A stretch of DNA of 64,000 nt from Candidatus Obscuribacterales bacterium (lineage in GTDB: Bacteria > Cyanobacteriota > Vampirovibrionia > Obscuribacterales > Obscuribacteraceae). Where the stretch lies: contig JAGVKB010000040.1 in the NCBI GenBank assembly GCA_020050835.1, positions 1 through 64,000 on the forward strand. Direction: 5' to 3'. Shown in pieces: positions 24,886-34,600 of the stretch. Position 1 is the stretch's first letter; each line of letters starts with the position of its first letter. Below the pieces are notes generated by a model, which was not told the origin of the DNA, searched no databases, and saw nothing but the letters and a program-made list of their open reading frames with translations. Position numbers and translations under genes: made by a program.

Positions 24886-25788
24886 GTGAAGCTCCGTAAG
24901 GTTCTGATCGTTTACAAGAAATCGACCTTTCAGATTCAAGCGGTCGAGCGCAGGGAATCACGGTTCATCAGGCTCTTGGAAGAAGGGCACGACAGCGTCA
25001 CGCGCGTAAAAGTTGCGCATGCCGAACACTACGATGTGCTCGATACACTCAAATCAATCCTGACAGACCGAGGCATTGAGGTCAAAGCGCTCGCCAGGGC
25101 AGACCTTAACCGGACGGTCAAGAACGTCGACCTTGTCATCTCTGTAGGCGGCGACGGCACATTTCTAGACGCTTCTCACTTTCTAGATGTCGTGCCGCTA
25201 TTAGGTGTCAACTCGTCCAAGTCCTCCAGCTTCGGTCATTTTTGCCTGGCTAATGAGACCAATCTTGCAGCCACGCTGGACCAGATTGAAAACGATCAAA
25301 TCGAACCGCTCAAACTGCTCAGGCTCGAACTCGAGCTCAATGGCGAACTGCTGCCGGAGCTGGTATTAAACGAAGTGTTGATCTGTCATAGTAATCCGGC
25401 TGGAACCAGCCGATACTTTTTGCAGATCGATCAATCTCGTGAGGAACAACGCTCAGGCGGAATCTGGATCGGACCTCCTGGTGGATCCACTGGTGCGATC
25501 AAAGCTGCAGCCGGGACTGTCCTGCCGATCGCCGAAAGAAACTTTCAATATATTGTGCGTGAGCCTGGCCCGCGCCCCTATGAAAGCTGGTCACTATTGC
25601 GCGGTCTGCTTTCCGAGGACACAGAGATCAAGATAACCTCGCAGATGCGGACCGGCTCTCTCTATATCGACGGGCAACATATAGATTATGGATTCGGTCT
25701 GGGCGACGAGCTCACAGTCAGAGTCAGCAAGAAGAATCTGATTTCGTACGTCGCGCCGGACGTAAACGATATCTTTCAAAAGAAGTAG
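24886..25788 (+). CDS. nadK: NAD kinase family protein
   Basis: ATP/polyphosphate-dependent NAD kinase making NADP. The defining GGDGTFL motif lies around residues 86-92 (VISVGGDGTFLDASHFL), followed by the conserved LLGVNSSKSSSFGHF turn. The NE-x-hydrophobic motif is LVLNEVLICHSNPAGTSRY, with the C-terminal Gly-rich segment GGIWIGPPGGSTGAIKAAAG. Length of 300 is normal. GTG start at 24886. An AGAAGGG lies slightly far (about 11 nt), and an ATG ten bases earlier opens only a 7-codon frame. It lies 11 bp before murT, probably in one operon. Confidence 0.9.
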   Translation: MKLRKVLIVYKKSTFQIQAVERRESRFIRLLEEGHDSVTRVKVAHAEHYDVLDTLKSILTDRGIEVKALARADLNRTVKNVDLVISVGGDGTFLDASHFLDVVPLLGVNSSKSSSFGHFCLANETNLAATLDQIENDQIEPLKLLRLELELNGELLPELVLNEVLICHSNPAGTSRYFLQIDQSREEQRSGGIWIGPPGGSTGAIKAAAGTVLPIAERNFQYIVREPGPRPYESWSLLRGLLSEDTEIKITSQMRTGSLYIDGQHIDYGFGLGDELTVRVSKKNLISYVAPDVNDIFQKK

Positions 25789-25799
25789 GTAAAGGGCCG

Positions 25800-27170
25800 G
25801 TGTCAATGTCGGATAATCTAGCTATTCTGGCCGGAAAAATTTCCGCCAATGCGATTAGAGCGCTGGGAGCCGGGCTAGGCTCCAATCTGCCCGGTCGGGT
25901 GGCGCGCAAGTTATCTCCGACAGTCTTGAACAGGCTGGCCGTGCAGAGCCGCTCAGGCGTCGTCGCTGTCTCAGGCACCAACGGCAAAAGCACGACCTCC
26001 GGATTTATCTACTCAATTCTCAGGCGCGCTGGTTTCAAGACTGTTCACAACAAGCAAGGAGCGAACCTGGTAACCGGCATCACCGCAACAATAGTCGAAG
26101 CTGCCTCAATCGACGGCAAGCTCGATGCCGATTACTGCCTGTTCGAAGTCGACGAAGCTTCACTACCAGTAGTGGCATCAGAGACACCGATCAAAGCCGT
26201 CGTAGTTACAAATCTCTTTCGCGATCAGCTTGACCGATTTGGCGAGTTGGATACGACCGCCAAACTTCTCAACAAAGGAATCGCCCGCAATCAATCCCCG
26301 GCAATTCTCAATGCCGACGATCCAAATGTCGCTCAATTAGCCGAAGGCAGCCGGCGTCTGTTTTACGGCATCGAATCGCTTGCACAAAACAATCAACAGC
26401 CGATTACACGTGGAGCGATGGAACTATCTTATTGCCCGAAGTGCGGTGCCGAGTATTCTTACGATCTGATCTTTTACGGTCAGCTGGGACACTACGCCTG
26501 CGCTCAATGCCGGCACTCCAGACCGAGACCGGATATCTGCGCAACAGATGTCTGCATAGGAAAGTCTTCCACCCGCTTTGTCCTTCGTATCGGCGAAGAA
26601 AGCTTCAATGCGCAGATCACAATTCCTGGTCTCTTCAATGTGTACAATGCGCTTGCAGCCTCAGCTGCAGCCGCCTGGCTTGGTATTGCCGGAGTCACTA
26701 TCGTCGAAGGGCTCAAGCACTACAACACTTTGTTCGGACGCTCGGAGCAATTAGTTGTAAACAACAGGAAATTGCTCATTCAACTGATCAAAAATCCCGC
26801 CGGCGCTTCGCAAGTGATTGGCTCTGCAGCTGCGGATCCAAACGGCAGAATCTTAATTGCCATCAACGATAATCTAGCCGACGGCAGGGATATCTCCTGG
26901 CTTTGGGATGCTGAATTCGAGCAGCTTGAAAAACATCCCAACCCAATTGTAGTCAGCGGACAAAGGGCTGATGATATGGCTGTGCGTTTGAAATATGCGG
27001 GATTTCCGCCCGAAAGAATAGCGGTAACGCATCAGCTCGAGCGAGCACTCAAAGAGTCCATCGGTCAGGTAGGCCCAGACCAGACGTTGTGGATAATGCC
27101 AACTTACACCTGCCTGCTTGAGCTGCAAAAAATCTTGAAGTCGATGGGCCATTCATTGTCCGGCACGTAA
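25800..27170 (+). CDS. murT: MurT-like Mur ligase (lipid II isoglutaminyl synthase subunit)
   Basis: Mur-ligase-family enzyme that with the glutaminase GatD amidates the D-Glu of lipid II. The ATP loop SGTNGKSTTSGFIYSILRR lies around residue 58. The Mur central domain carries NLFRDQLDRFGELDTTA. The MurT-specific Cys4 zinc ribbon inserted in the central domain is YCPKCG and CAQCRH (about residues 213-243). The C-terminal DUF1727-type domain includes NPAGASQVIGSAAADPNG. Length of 456 fits MurT. GTG 25800 or ATG 25806 may be used. GatD normally sits next to MurT, but here the following gene is on the other strand and unrelated, so the partner must be encoded elsewhere. Confidence 0.9.
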   Translation: MSMSDNLAILAGKISANAIRALGAGLGSNLPGRVARKLSPTVLNRLAVQSRSGVVAVSGTNGKSTTSGFIYSILRRAGFKTVHNKQGANLVTGITATIVEAASIDGKLDADYCLFEVDEASLPVVASETPIKAVVVTNLFRDQLDRFGELDTTAKLLNKGIARNQSPAILNADDPNVAQLAEGSRRLFYGIESLAQNNQQPITRGAMELSYCPKCGAEYSYDLIFYGQLGHYACAQCRHSRPRPDICATDVCIGKSSTRFVLRIGEESFNAQITIPGLFNVYNALAASAAAAWLGIAGVTIVEGLKHYNTLFGRSEQLVVNNRKLLIQLIKNPAGASQVIGSAAADPNGRILIAINDNLADGRDISWLWDAEFEQLEKHPNPIVVSGQRADDMAVRLKYAGFPPERIAVTHQLERALKESIGQVGPDQTLWIMPTYTCLLELQKILKSMGHSLSGT

Positions 27171-27187
27171 GCGGCATCTGCCGCTTG

Positions 27188-28312
27188 CTACATCGGATTC
27201 TTCTTCAACTTTGCCAACCCTTCCAAAGCCGGTTGCAATTGCGGATTGGTTTCCAAAGCTTTCTTGTATTGCACCTCCGCACCGGAAGAATCTCCCTTAC
27301 TGAGCAAGAAGTTGCCGTATTCAACCCGAGCATTCAAGTCTCTGGGGGACAACTTCAGCGCCTCTTTGAATTCCAAATCTGCAGCCTTTTGATCGCCCGA
27401 TTTGTCAAGCGCCAATGCCAAACGCCGATGTGCTGGAGCAAACTGCGGGAATACCTTGATTGCCTTTTGCTGCTCGGCGATCGCTTCTTTGAAATTGCCT
27501 TTCTTCATGAGCATCCAGCCCATTCCGCTATGGGCATTCGGGTGATTAGGCACCAATTTCAGGGCTTTCTTGAACGCCTCGATCGCTTCATCGGTACTGC
27601 CTGCCTCAGCCTGAATGTTTCCCAAATTGATGTAGGCTTCCGGCAAGTTCTTATTTAACTCGAGGGCGCGATTCTCTTCGGCAATTGCTTCCTTGGTTTG
27701 TCCCTTTTGCGCCAGGACGACTCCGAGATTGACGTGCGGTGCTGGGTTGTCTGTCGCTAGCTCTGCGGCCTTCCGGTAGGCGGCAATCGCTTCGTCTGTC
27801 TTACCGAGCGACGTAAGGATCATTCCGAGATCTAGATGAGATCTGAAACTGCTTGGCTTAAGAGCAACCGCTTGCTTAAATTCTGCCAGCGCCTCTTCCG
27901 CCTTACCTTGATTGCTGTAAATCTGTCCTAAGATGACATGCGGCAAGAAATACTGAGGATCAAGCCGAATTGCAGTCTTCTCTTCCAGAACTGCCGTGTC
28001 ATAGTCTTCTTTTGCCGCCAGAGCAGCTCCCAACCGTTCATGAGCCTTAGAATTGTCCGGCGCGACTCTCGTCGCTTCCCTGAATGCGACAATGGCCGGC
28101 TCTACTTTCATTCTAGCGAGCTGCGCGTCACCTTCCTTGATGTGGGTCTCGACTGCATCATCAGCAGACAGAGCAGGCAAAATCAGAGTCTCTGCCATTA
28201 TTACGGCTGCAACCAAAGACTTGGAAAGCTTCAATGTCCTATACCCCACGTCACTAAACAGTCCGCATATTATAGCCACAAGACAAGATCGGATACAGGA
28301 AAGCGCTATCAC
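27188..28312 (-). CDS. Exported TPR protein, 374 aa
   Basis: TPR solenoid of about nine canonical 34-residue repeats (for example EDYDTAVLEEKTAIRLDPQY, GKAEEALAEFKQAVALKPSS, GSTDEAIEAFKKALKLVPNH) filling residues ~55-370. The N-terminus contains a hydrophobic segment ending in ILPALSA-DD, which looks like a signal-peptide cleavage site. From ATG 28312 the leader is unusually long, and a GTG at 28249 or a TTG near 28237 would give a standard one. Such repeats serve as protein-docking scaffolds; no specific partner is suggested. Convergent with murT (17 bp) and divergent from the giant repeat gene. Confidence 0.87.
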   Translation of the reverse strand: MIALSCIRSCLVAIICGLFSDVGYRTLKLSKSLVAAVIMAETLILPALSADDAVETHIKEGDAQLARMKVEPAIVAFREATRVAPDNSKAHERLGAALAAKEDYDTAVLEEKTAIRLDPQYFLPHVILGQIYSNQGKAEEALAEFKQAVALKPSSFRSHLDLGMILTSLGKTDEAIAAYRKAAELATDNPAPHVNLGVVLAQKGQTKEAIAEENRALELNKNLPEAYINLGNIQAEAGSTDEAIEAFKKALKLVPNHPNAHSGMGWMLMKKGNFKEAIAEQQKAIKVFPQFAPAHRRLALALDKSGDQKAADLEFKEALKLSPRDLNARVEYGNFLLSKGDSSGAEVQYKKALETNPQLQPALEGLAKLKKNPM

Positions 28313-28676
28313 ATCCAGTCAATTTGTCACGGTAATACCTATAGACAGCCGCGCTTCAAGATCACCCGATACGGTGATGTACACGGATTATGAGCGCGAC
28401 CTAATCTATTAGAAGCGCTTAAAACCGCATTCATACTGGTTTCCAGGAAAAATGAACGGGGAATAATAAGGGATGAGGTAGCGGACGCCGGATTTGCACT
28501 TGCAACTCCGAAACACCGCATTTGGTGCAGCCCCCCCTGCACTACTTCAGTTGTTGCGCGTGAAAAGGCAGAATTACTAAGCGGCAGATCTGAGTCTTCT
28601 CAGATCATCGCATCACAGAGCCTCGGCAGAGGCTCTAGATTGTCTTGGCTTCCCTGACAGAAATCGGTGCGCGGAA
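28313..28676. other. 364-bp intergenic region upstream of the giant repeat gene
   Basis: Separates the divergent TPR gene and the giant gene. No gene remnant was recognised. Its right-hand part carries three successive hairpins (listed separately at 28525-28636). The left half is comparatively A/T-rich and presumably holds the two divergent promoters. Confidence 0.5.
28525..28636 (+). promoter_or_regulatory. Triple-hairpin leader before the giant repeat gene
   Basis: Three perfect hairpins follow each other. GTGCAG/CTGCAC has a six-C loop (28525-28542). GATCTGAG/CTCAGATC has a TCTT loop (28587-28606). AGAGCCTC/GAGGCTCT has a GGCA loop (28617-28636). The last ends 40 bp before the start codon. 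No U-tract follows any of them, so they are not obvious terminators. They may structure the mRNA leader or protect it from decay. Confidence 0.6.
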
Positions 28677-31600
28677 ATGAAAGTATCAATGACAGATTGC
28701 GCTCTTTGTTTGTGCCTATGTACTCAACTCATTTGCTCTTCCGCAGTAACTGCACAGGTAGTCGACCCGGGCGTACAGCCCCCGACGCAGGCCGGCAACT
28801 TAGATCTCACTTCGCAAGAAAGGACTTTCAATCCAAATTTGCAAAACTCTGTAGTGATTCAAGTTGGTTCTGGCAGCCAGACCGTGCTGCCGAACGATCT
28901 GTTGACGGCAGCAGAGTTCGTGGCTGTCCGTCAAGTCGTGAAAACCGGATCACAGTTCATCCAGCTAGATTCAATGGGCGCAGCAGTCGGCGGCAGTTTC
29001 AGAATCACACCCGGACTCTTGCAGCACGCCGAGAACCTGGTCGTCCCAACCGGAGTAACAGCTCTCGTCGATGCAGCCAAAAGTGCCAATCTCGCCCTTG
29101 CCGGAAATCTTACCAATGCCGGGCAAATTCTCACCTATTCATCCAATCATGCCGTTGACAGCATCGCCATAAGCACGCAAAACATCTTCAACCAACCAGG
29201 AGCGCTCATCTCGTCTAATGGATTGCTGGCCACCGCCTTTGGCGCAAACAGCGTCGTGTCTCAATTGAGCATGTCACTAAACGCCGCTCAAAATATTGTC
29301 AATGCCGGACAAATAGTCAGCTCGGGAAGTCTGACGATGACGGCGGGTGGGTCGATCGTAAACGCCCTGCCGGCAAGCATCGCCGGACCAAATCCAGTCC
29401 TTCAAGCGATGCAAAATGTAAATCTTACAGCCAATACTCTCGTCAATTCAGGTACCGTCACATCCACTCTCAATAACATCAACATAGCCTCTCGACTACT
29501 GAGCAACCTCAATGTCATAAACTCGGGTGGAGTAATGAGCGCCTTGTCCGGCGCAATCAACTTCCGAGACCCTACATTCAGCGCCTTGGCAAACCTGTCC
29601 GTCAACGGGGGTGATTTGATAGCGCAGGAGCTTAATCTTCACAGCGGAATCGGCGTGGTCGAACTAAATGTCAACGACCTGATCGGCAGTATCAACATAA
29701 ATGCTTGCGAGACTCACGTGAATGCAGCCACCGAGAATCTGGTTCTGGGAAACATCGAATTGAGCGGTGATCCCAGTTTCATTAATACCGCCGGCAATGT
29801 CACTATCGGCAGCAGCATGATCTTTGCCGGCCAAAGTCTTTCGGTGTTAGCGAGCGGAGACGTAACGACAACCGCTTCCAATCTCACAATCGATACGAGC
29901 TCTAGCAGCGCCAGCGGCGGCAACATTTTGATCGCTGCCGGTGCGAATCTGAGCTCAGATGGCACCACACTGACGGTCTCACAGAGCGGACTGAGCACAG
30001 GCGGCTCGGCTACCGGCGGCAAGATCGATTTTGCCGCATCACCGCTTCTGACCCTGACGTCAAGAGGCTTAGCAGCCGGCACGAGCAACGGCGGCAACAT
30101 CACCCTGGTAGCATATGCCGGCAGCGGAGTGAATGCTGGCACTATCTCCTTGCCGACCGGCAACGCGCTGACGATTAGATCCGGCGGATCGAATACCGGC
30201 AGCAATGGAAACGTCACTATTATCGCCGGCGCCAATCGAGGCAGCGGTAACAGCATAAGCCTGGGCTCCATCAACAGCAGCGGCGGCACAAACGGCACCG
30301 GACAGATCACCCTGTCCACCAGCTCCCCAACCATCTCCGGCGGCAATATCCTGGTGAACATCGCCAGCGGCGCTGCAAGCGGCGGCACCTTTACACCCGG
30401 CGTAGTGCAAGCTGCATCTGTTGTCGCGAACAATCTAACCACCACCGGCAGCAACATTACTGTTTCGGCTGGCTCGAACGCTACCCTCGGTGCGCTGACT
30501 CTCCTGGGCGATCGCACGCCCGGACTGGCCAATCCCACCATTCAGGTCGATGTAAACCAGGTAACCGACACTGCAACCACCTTCGTGGTTGGCGGGCCCA
30601 GTCTATGCACCAATTGCGCCCCATCAGGTATGTCAGCCAGCGCCTCATCAGGCGGTGTTAACGGCAACGCCGGCACTATCTCGATTCGCAATTTCGGAAC
30701 TGGCGGGATTAAGGTAACAAATCCAGCCTTGCTGACGGTACCGGTTCTCACACTCAACGGCGCGGGTGGAACCATCATTCTGGATGCCGCAGCCGGAGCG
30801 ACCGCCGGAGCGGTCGACCTCGCCGGGGGCATATATTCGGCTGACGCAGTAGGGACGGGAACCGGAGGAAAGATTGATGTGCGCGGCTCCACCATTACTA
30901 ACACAAGCAACACGACCGCTTGGACCTTTTCCGCAAAAGGAGGAAACAACGGAGGTGGAGGCGGACAGGTGGCGCTTGCGACCAAAGACAGCACCAGTGG
31001 CATCGCTTTCGGCACTGCCGTCAAACAGATCACTGCGCTCAACGTTCAAAGTGGAACTGGTGGCGGAGATGGCGGAACAGTCACACTCTCAGCCGGACAA
31101 GAATTGTTAGTGGCCACGAGCAGAATCAACTCCAGACCGCAAGGAGTAAACGGAAATGGCCCGACCTTCAATCTAAGGGCTGGGACCGCAGGGTCAGGAT
31201 TGCTGCAGATCAGCGGTGCTCTCAATGCTAACGGAGCCGGTTCGGGCGCTGGCGGTACGGTCAACATCGAATACAACGATGCTGCCAATCCATTTATAGT
31301 AGGTTCAACTGTTACCGGCAGCGGAATCAGTGGAAACATCACGGCCGATGCACCCGGCTCAGGTAGCGGAGGCGCCATTAGTATTAGCAATTCAGCCGCC
31401 GCGCCGCTTGCAGTTGCACTTACCGGTTTACTCTCAGCCTCTTCTGCCAGCGGTCCCAAAGGCACGCTGACGTTTAGTCATTCGAGCAACGATGTCAACG
31501 TAAGCGGTGCAGGATCGCTTTCCGGACTGGTAAATGCCAGTGCCCGGTCCGTGACAGTTAGCACTGCAGTTGGCGATCTAACTTTCGGGCAGGTCTCCTC

Positions 31601-34600
31601 CTTCAATGGGCTGATCTCCCTGGCAGCTAATGCCGGCAATCTTTCACTAACCTCCAACCTGACAGCTACCGGTGACAGCCTCAGCCTGACGAGCGGATCG
31701 ACTGGCAACGTGACTACAGCATCCGGCACAAACGTCTCCGGAAGTTCCGTCAATATCAACTCGGGCGCCATCAATATAAATGGACAGGTCACAGCAAATG
31801 CCGGTAATGTTTCTCTGCAAAGCAATGAGACTGACAATACCTTAAACGTTTTGATTGCTCCCGCAAGCAATGTCTCAGCTCTCGGCGTAGACTCCAGGAT
31901 AGCTTTCAATCAGTCTGCCAGTGGCTCTATCTCAGTTTCAGGCGGTGCGCTGGTAGCAACCGACTCACTAGAATTCAATGGCGGCAGCAACACTGTCAAT
32001 GTCTCGGTCAACTCTCTTTCCGGGACTGTCAATGCAAACGGTTCGGATATCGATTTAGCCGCCTTCACCGGAAGCCTGACAGCCGGCACTATCGCATCGA
32101 GCAACGGTGACGTTGTATTAACTGCGACCAATGGTGATTTATTTCTGACTGGCGATGTCACGGCAGCCGGCGGCGATCTAAATCTGACGGCCGGACCGGC
32201 AGGCTCACTCACTCAGTCCGCCAGCACTTCAGCTACGGGAGACGCCGTGTCCATCACCTCCGGCTCAGTCGACCTTCAAGGGACTCTAGGAGCAACAGCC
32301 GGCAACGTCTCGGTACAAAGCAATGCAGCCGATGCCTCATTGAATATCATCATGGGTTCTGCGGCGACACTTAGTGCTCTTGGTCTAGGGGCCAGCATAT
32401 CACTCAATCAAACTGCTGGCGGGGCAGTTGCCGTGAATGGTGGAACGCTTTCAGCGAGTAACTCCATTCAAGTCAATGGCGGACCAGACACAGTTGCACT
32501 AGCAGTTTTGGCCACGGCCGGAACAGTCAGTGCAACTGGGGTCTCAGTCTCTATCATCGTAGGCTCCGGAGATCTGTCAACCGGTGCGGTTTCATCGGCA
32601 GCCGGAAACGTGGCAATAATTGCCTCCGCCGGAAGCATTTTCTTGAACGATAACGTGACGGCAAGCGGTGGCGACCTAACTCTGGTTACAAGTGCAACCG
32701 GTGCGCTCAATCAAACCTCCGGTAAATTCGCATCTGGTAGCTCTGCTTCAATCTCCTCTGCTTTGCTCAATATCAACGGCACGATTACAGCCGAAGCAGG
32801 AGAGCACTCCGTCCAAAGCAATGCCATCGACGGACAGCTCTCAATCTTGCTTGGAAGCGGAGCATCATTGAAAGCAAACGGTGCAGCTGCAAATCTCACC
32901 TTTAATGCCACTACAACCGGTGTCATCTCCGTCACCGGACCAGACGGCTCGCTGACAGCAAGCAACGAAGTCCGCTTTAACGCCGGCAGCGGGGCGGTCG
33001 ACGTAAGTACCGGCACCATTTCCGGACAAGTTTCTAGCAATGGCTCCAAGGTGACCCTAGCGACAGCATCAGGTGGTATCACCGTGGCCAATACTACGGC
33101 CAGCAATGGTTCGATCGTCATTCGTACCACTGGAAGCGCTCTTACGCCATTGAGAATCGCAGACAATGCCGTCCTTTCTGCAACGGAAGGAGATATAGAG
33201 CTGGTTGATTCGAACTCCACCTCAGGAGCAATCGTGTTTGGACAGGGCGCAAATGTTTCAGCTACCACCACCGGCACAACGCTCGGCAGAGTCAATGTCG
33301 CAATCGGCTCTGTTCCGGCATCACCGGTCGCCGGTACTGCCCCCACAAATGTGCAACTCACCCTTTCGAATGGAGGAACCGTCTATTGGGGCGGTGGACT
33401 GATCGCCTCACTTCCGTCCAACCAGGTAACGTCAAACGGTGGACGGGTGATCTTCAGCAACGGTGAATCATCGGCCGGCACGATCACTTTGAGCGGCAAC
33501 GTCGACATTACCTCCACTGCAGTCAACAACACACCACCGCCACTGACATTAATCGCCAGTTTGGACTTTACGGATCCAAACGTGGTGGCGAACATTCTAG
33601 ACCTTCAATCTCAAGGTAAGATCGGCGGCACTCTGCAAGTCAGGCATGGTATTGCAGTCGGCGGCGATGCAATTATCGGTTCGGCGCTGCTCGCACCGAC
33701 TCTGACGGCTAAAAACCTTCCAGCCAACGTCACTCTCACAATGCAGGACTTCGATGCGACTAAACCGATCAATATCTCACTGACCAACCAGAGTTCGACC
33801 AGGCAAGTACGAATTAACGGCACCGAGCAGTTTGTAGGACCTTCAGCCCAATCGAACGTCTTTATAACAATTACGTCTAACCAATCGGAGCCTGTACTTG
33901 TAATTGGCAAGACAGGATCGATTACCAGTGACGGTGGACTCTCGATCGCAGCTTCAGGCGACATCAGGATTAGTGGACCGATCTCCGCGTCGGCGCTCTC
34001 AATCAGCACAACCGCTCGAAACGGTGACATCTTGATTGATGCCGATGTCACAACGACCGGGATGTTATCTCTAAGCGCGAATGGCTCGGGAGATATTCGC
34101 TGGCTAGGCGGAATGCTGAGCGCTCAAACCATAGCGCTTTCATCCCAGACCGGCAACATCGGCGCTGCACACCGCTACCTACAGTTTAGCGCGCAGAACC
34201 TCTCTGCCAACACAGGCGGTGGAAATGTGTACATAAAGGGTCTGGTAGATTTTAGTCTACTGGCCTCATCGGCAGAACAACACTTCATGCTGAAGGCTAT
34301 CGGCAATATCAGCTTGCCTAACAGCCTGTCTGCAAAAATAGTAGAAATCACAGCAGATTCGGCAGCCGGGGAGATAAATGTCGGCGGAAACATATCCGCC
34401 TCTTCTCGCGCATCGTTAATAACGACCGGTGCCGGCAGCATCGAGTACACGGCTGGAACCATCACGTCCGATGAAGTGCTGCTCCAGAGCGAACGAGGAT
34501 ACATAGGAACCAGCGCCGCGCCAATTCGGGTGGCAGCTTCAGAGCTGACTGCCCTGGCCGGCGGCGGTGTATTTTTGAGCTCCATCGGCGATATTGAGCT

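Noticed and set aside
24876-24899. Seven-codon frame overlapping the nadK start as a leader peptide
   Set aside because: No codon bias or attenuator structure supports a regulatory leader; probably chance.
29714-30541. Long minus-strand ORF (275 aa) antisense to the giant gene, and similar ones at 32711-33361 and 34175-34780
   Set aside because: Low-complexity mirror of the repetitive Gly/Ser/Thr coding strand; no ribosome-binding site or domain; plus-strand protein has a signal peptide and clear repeats.
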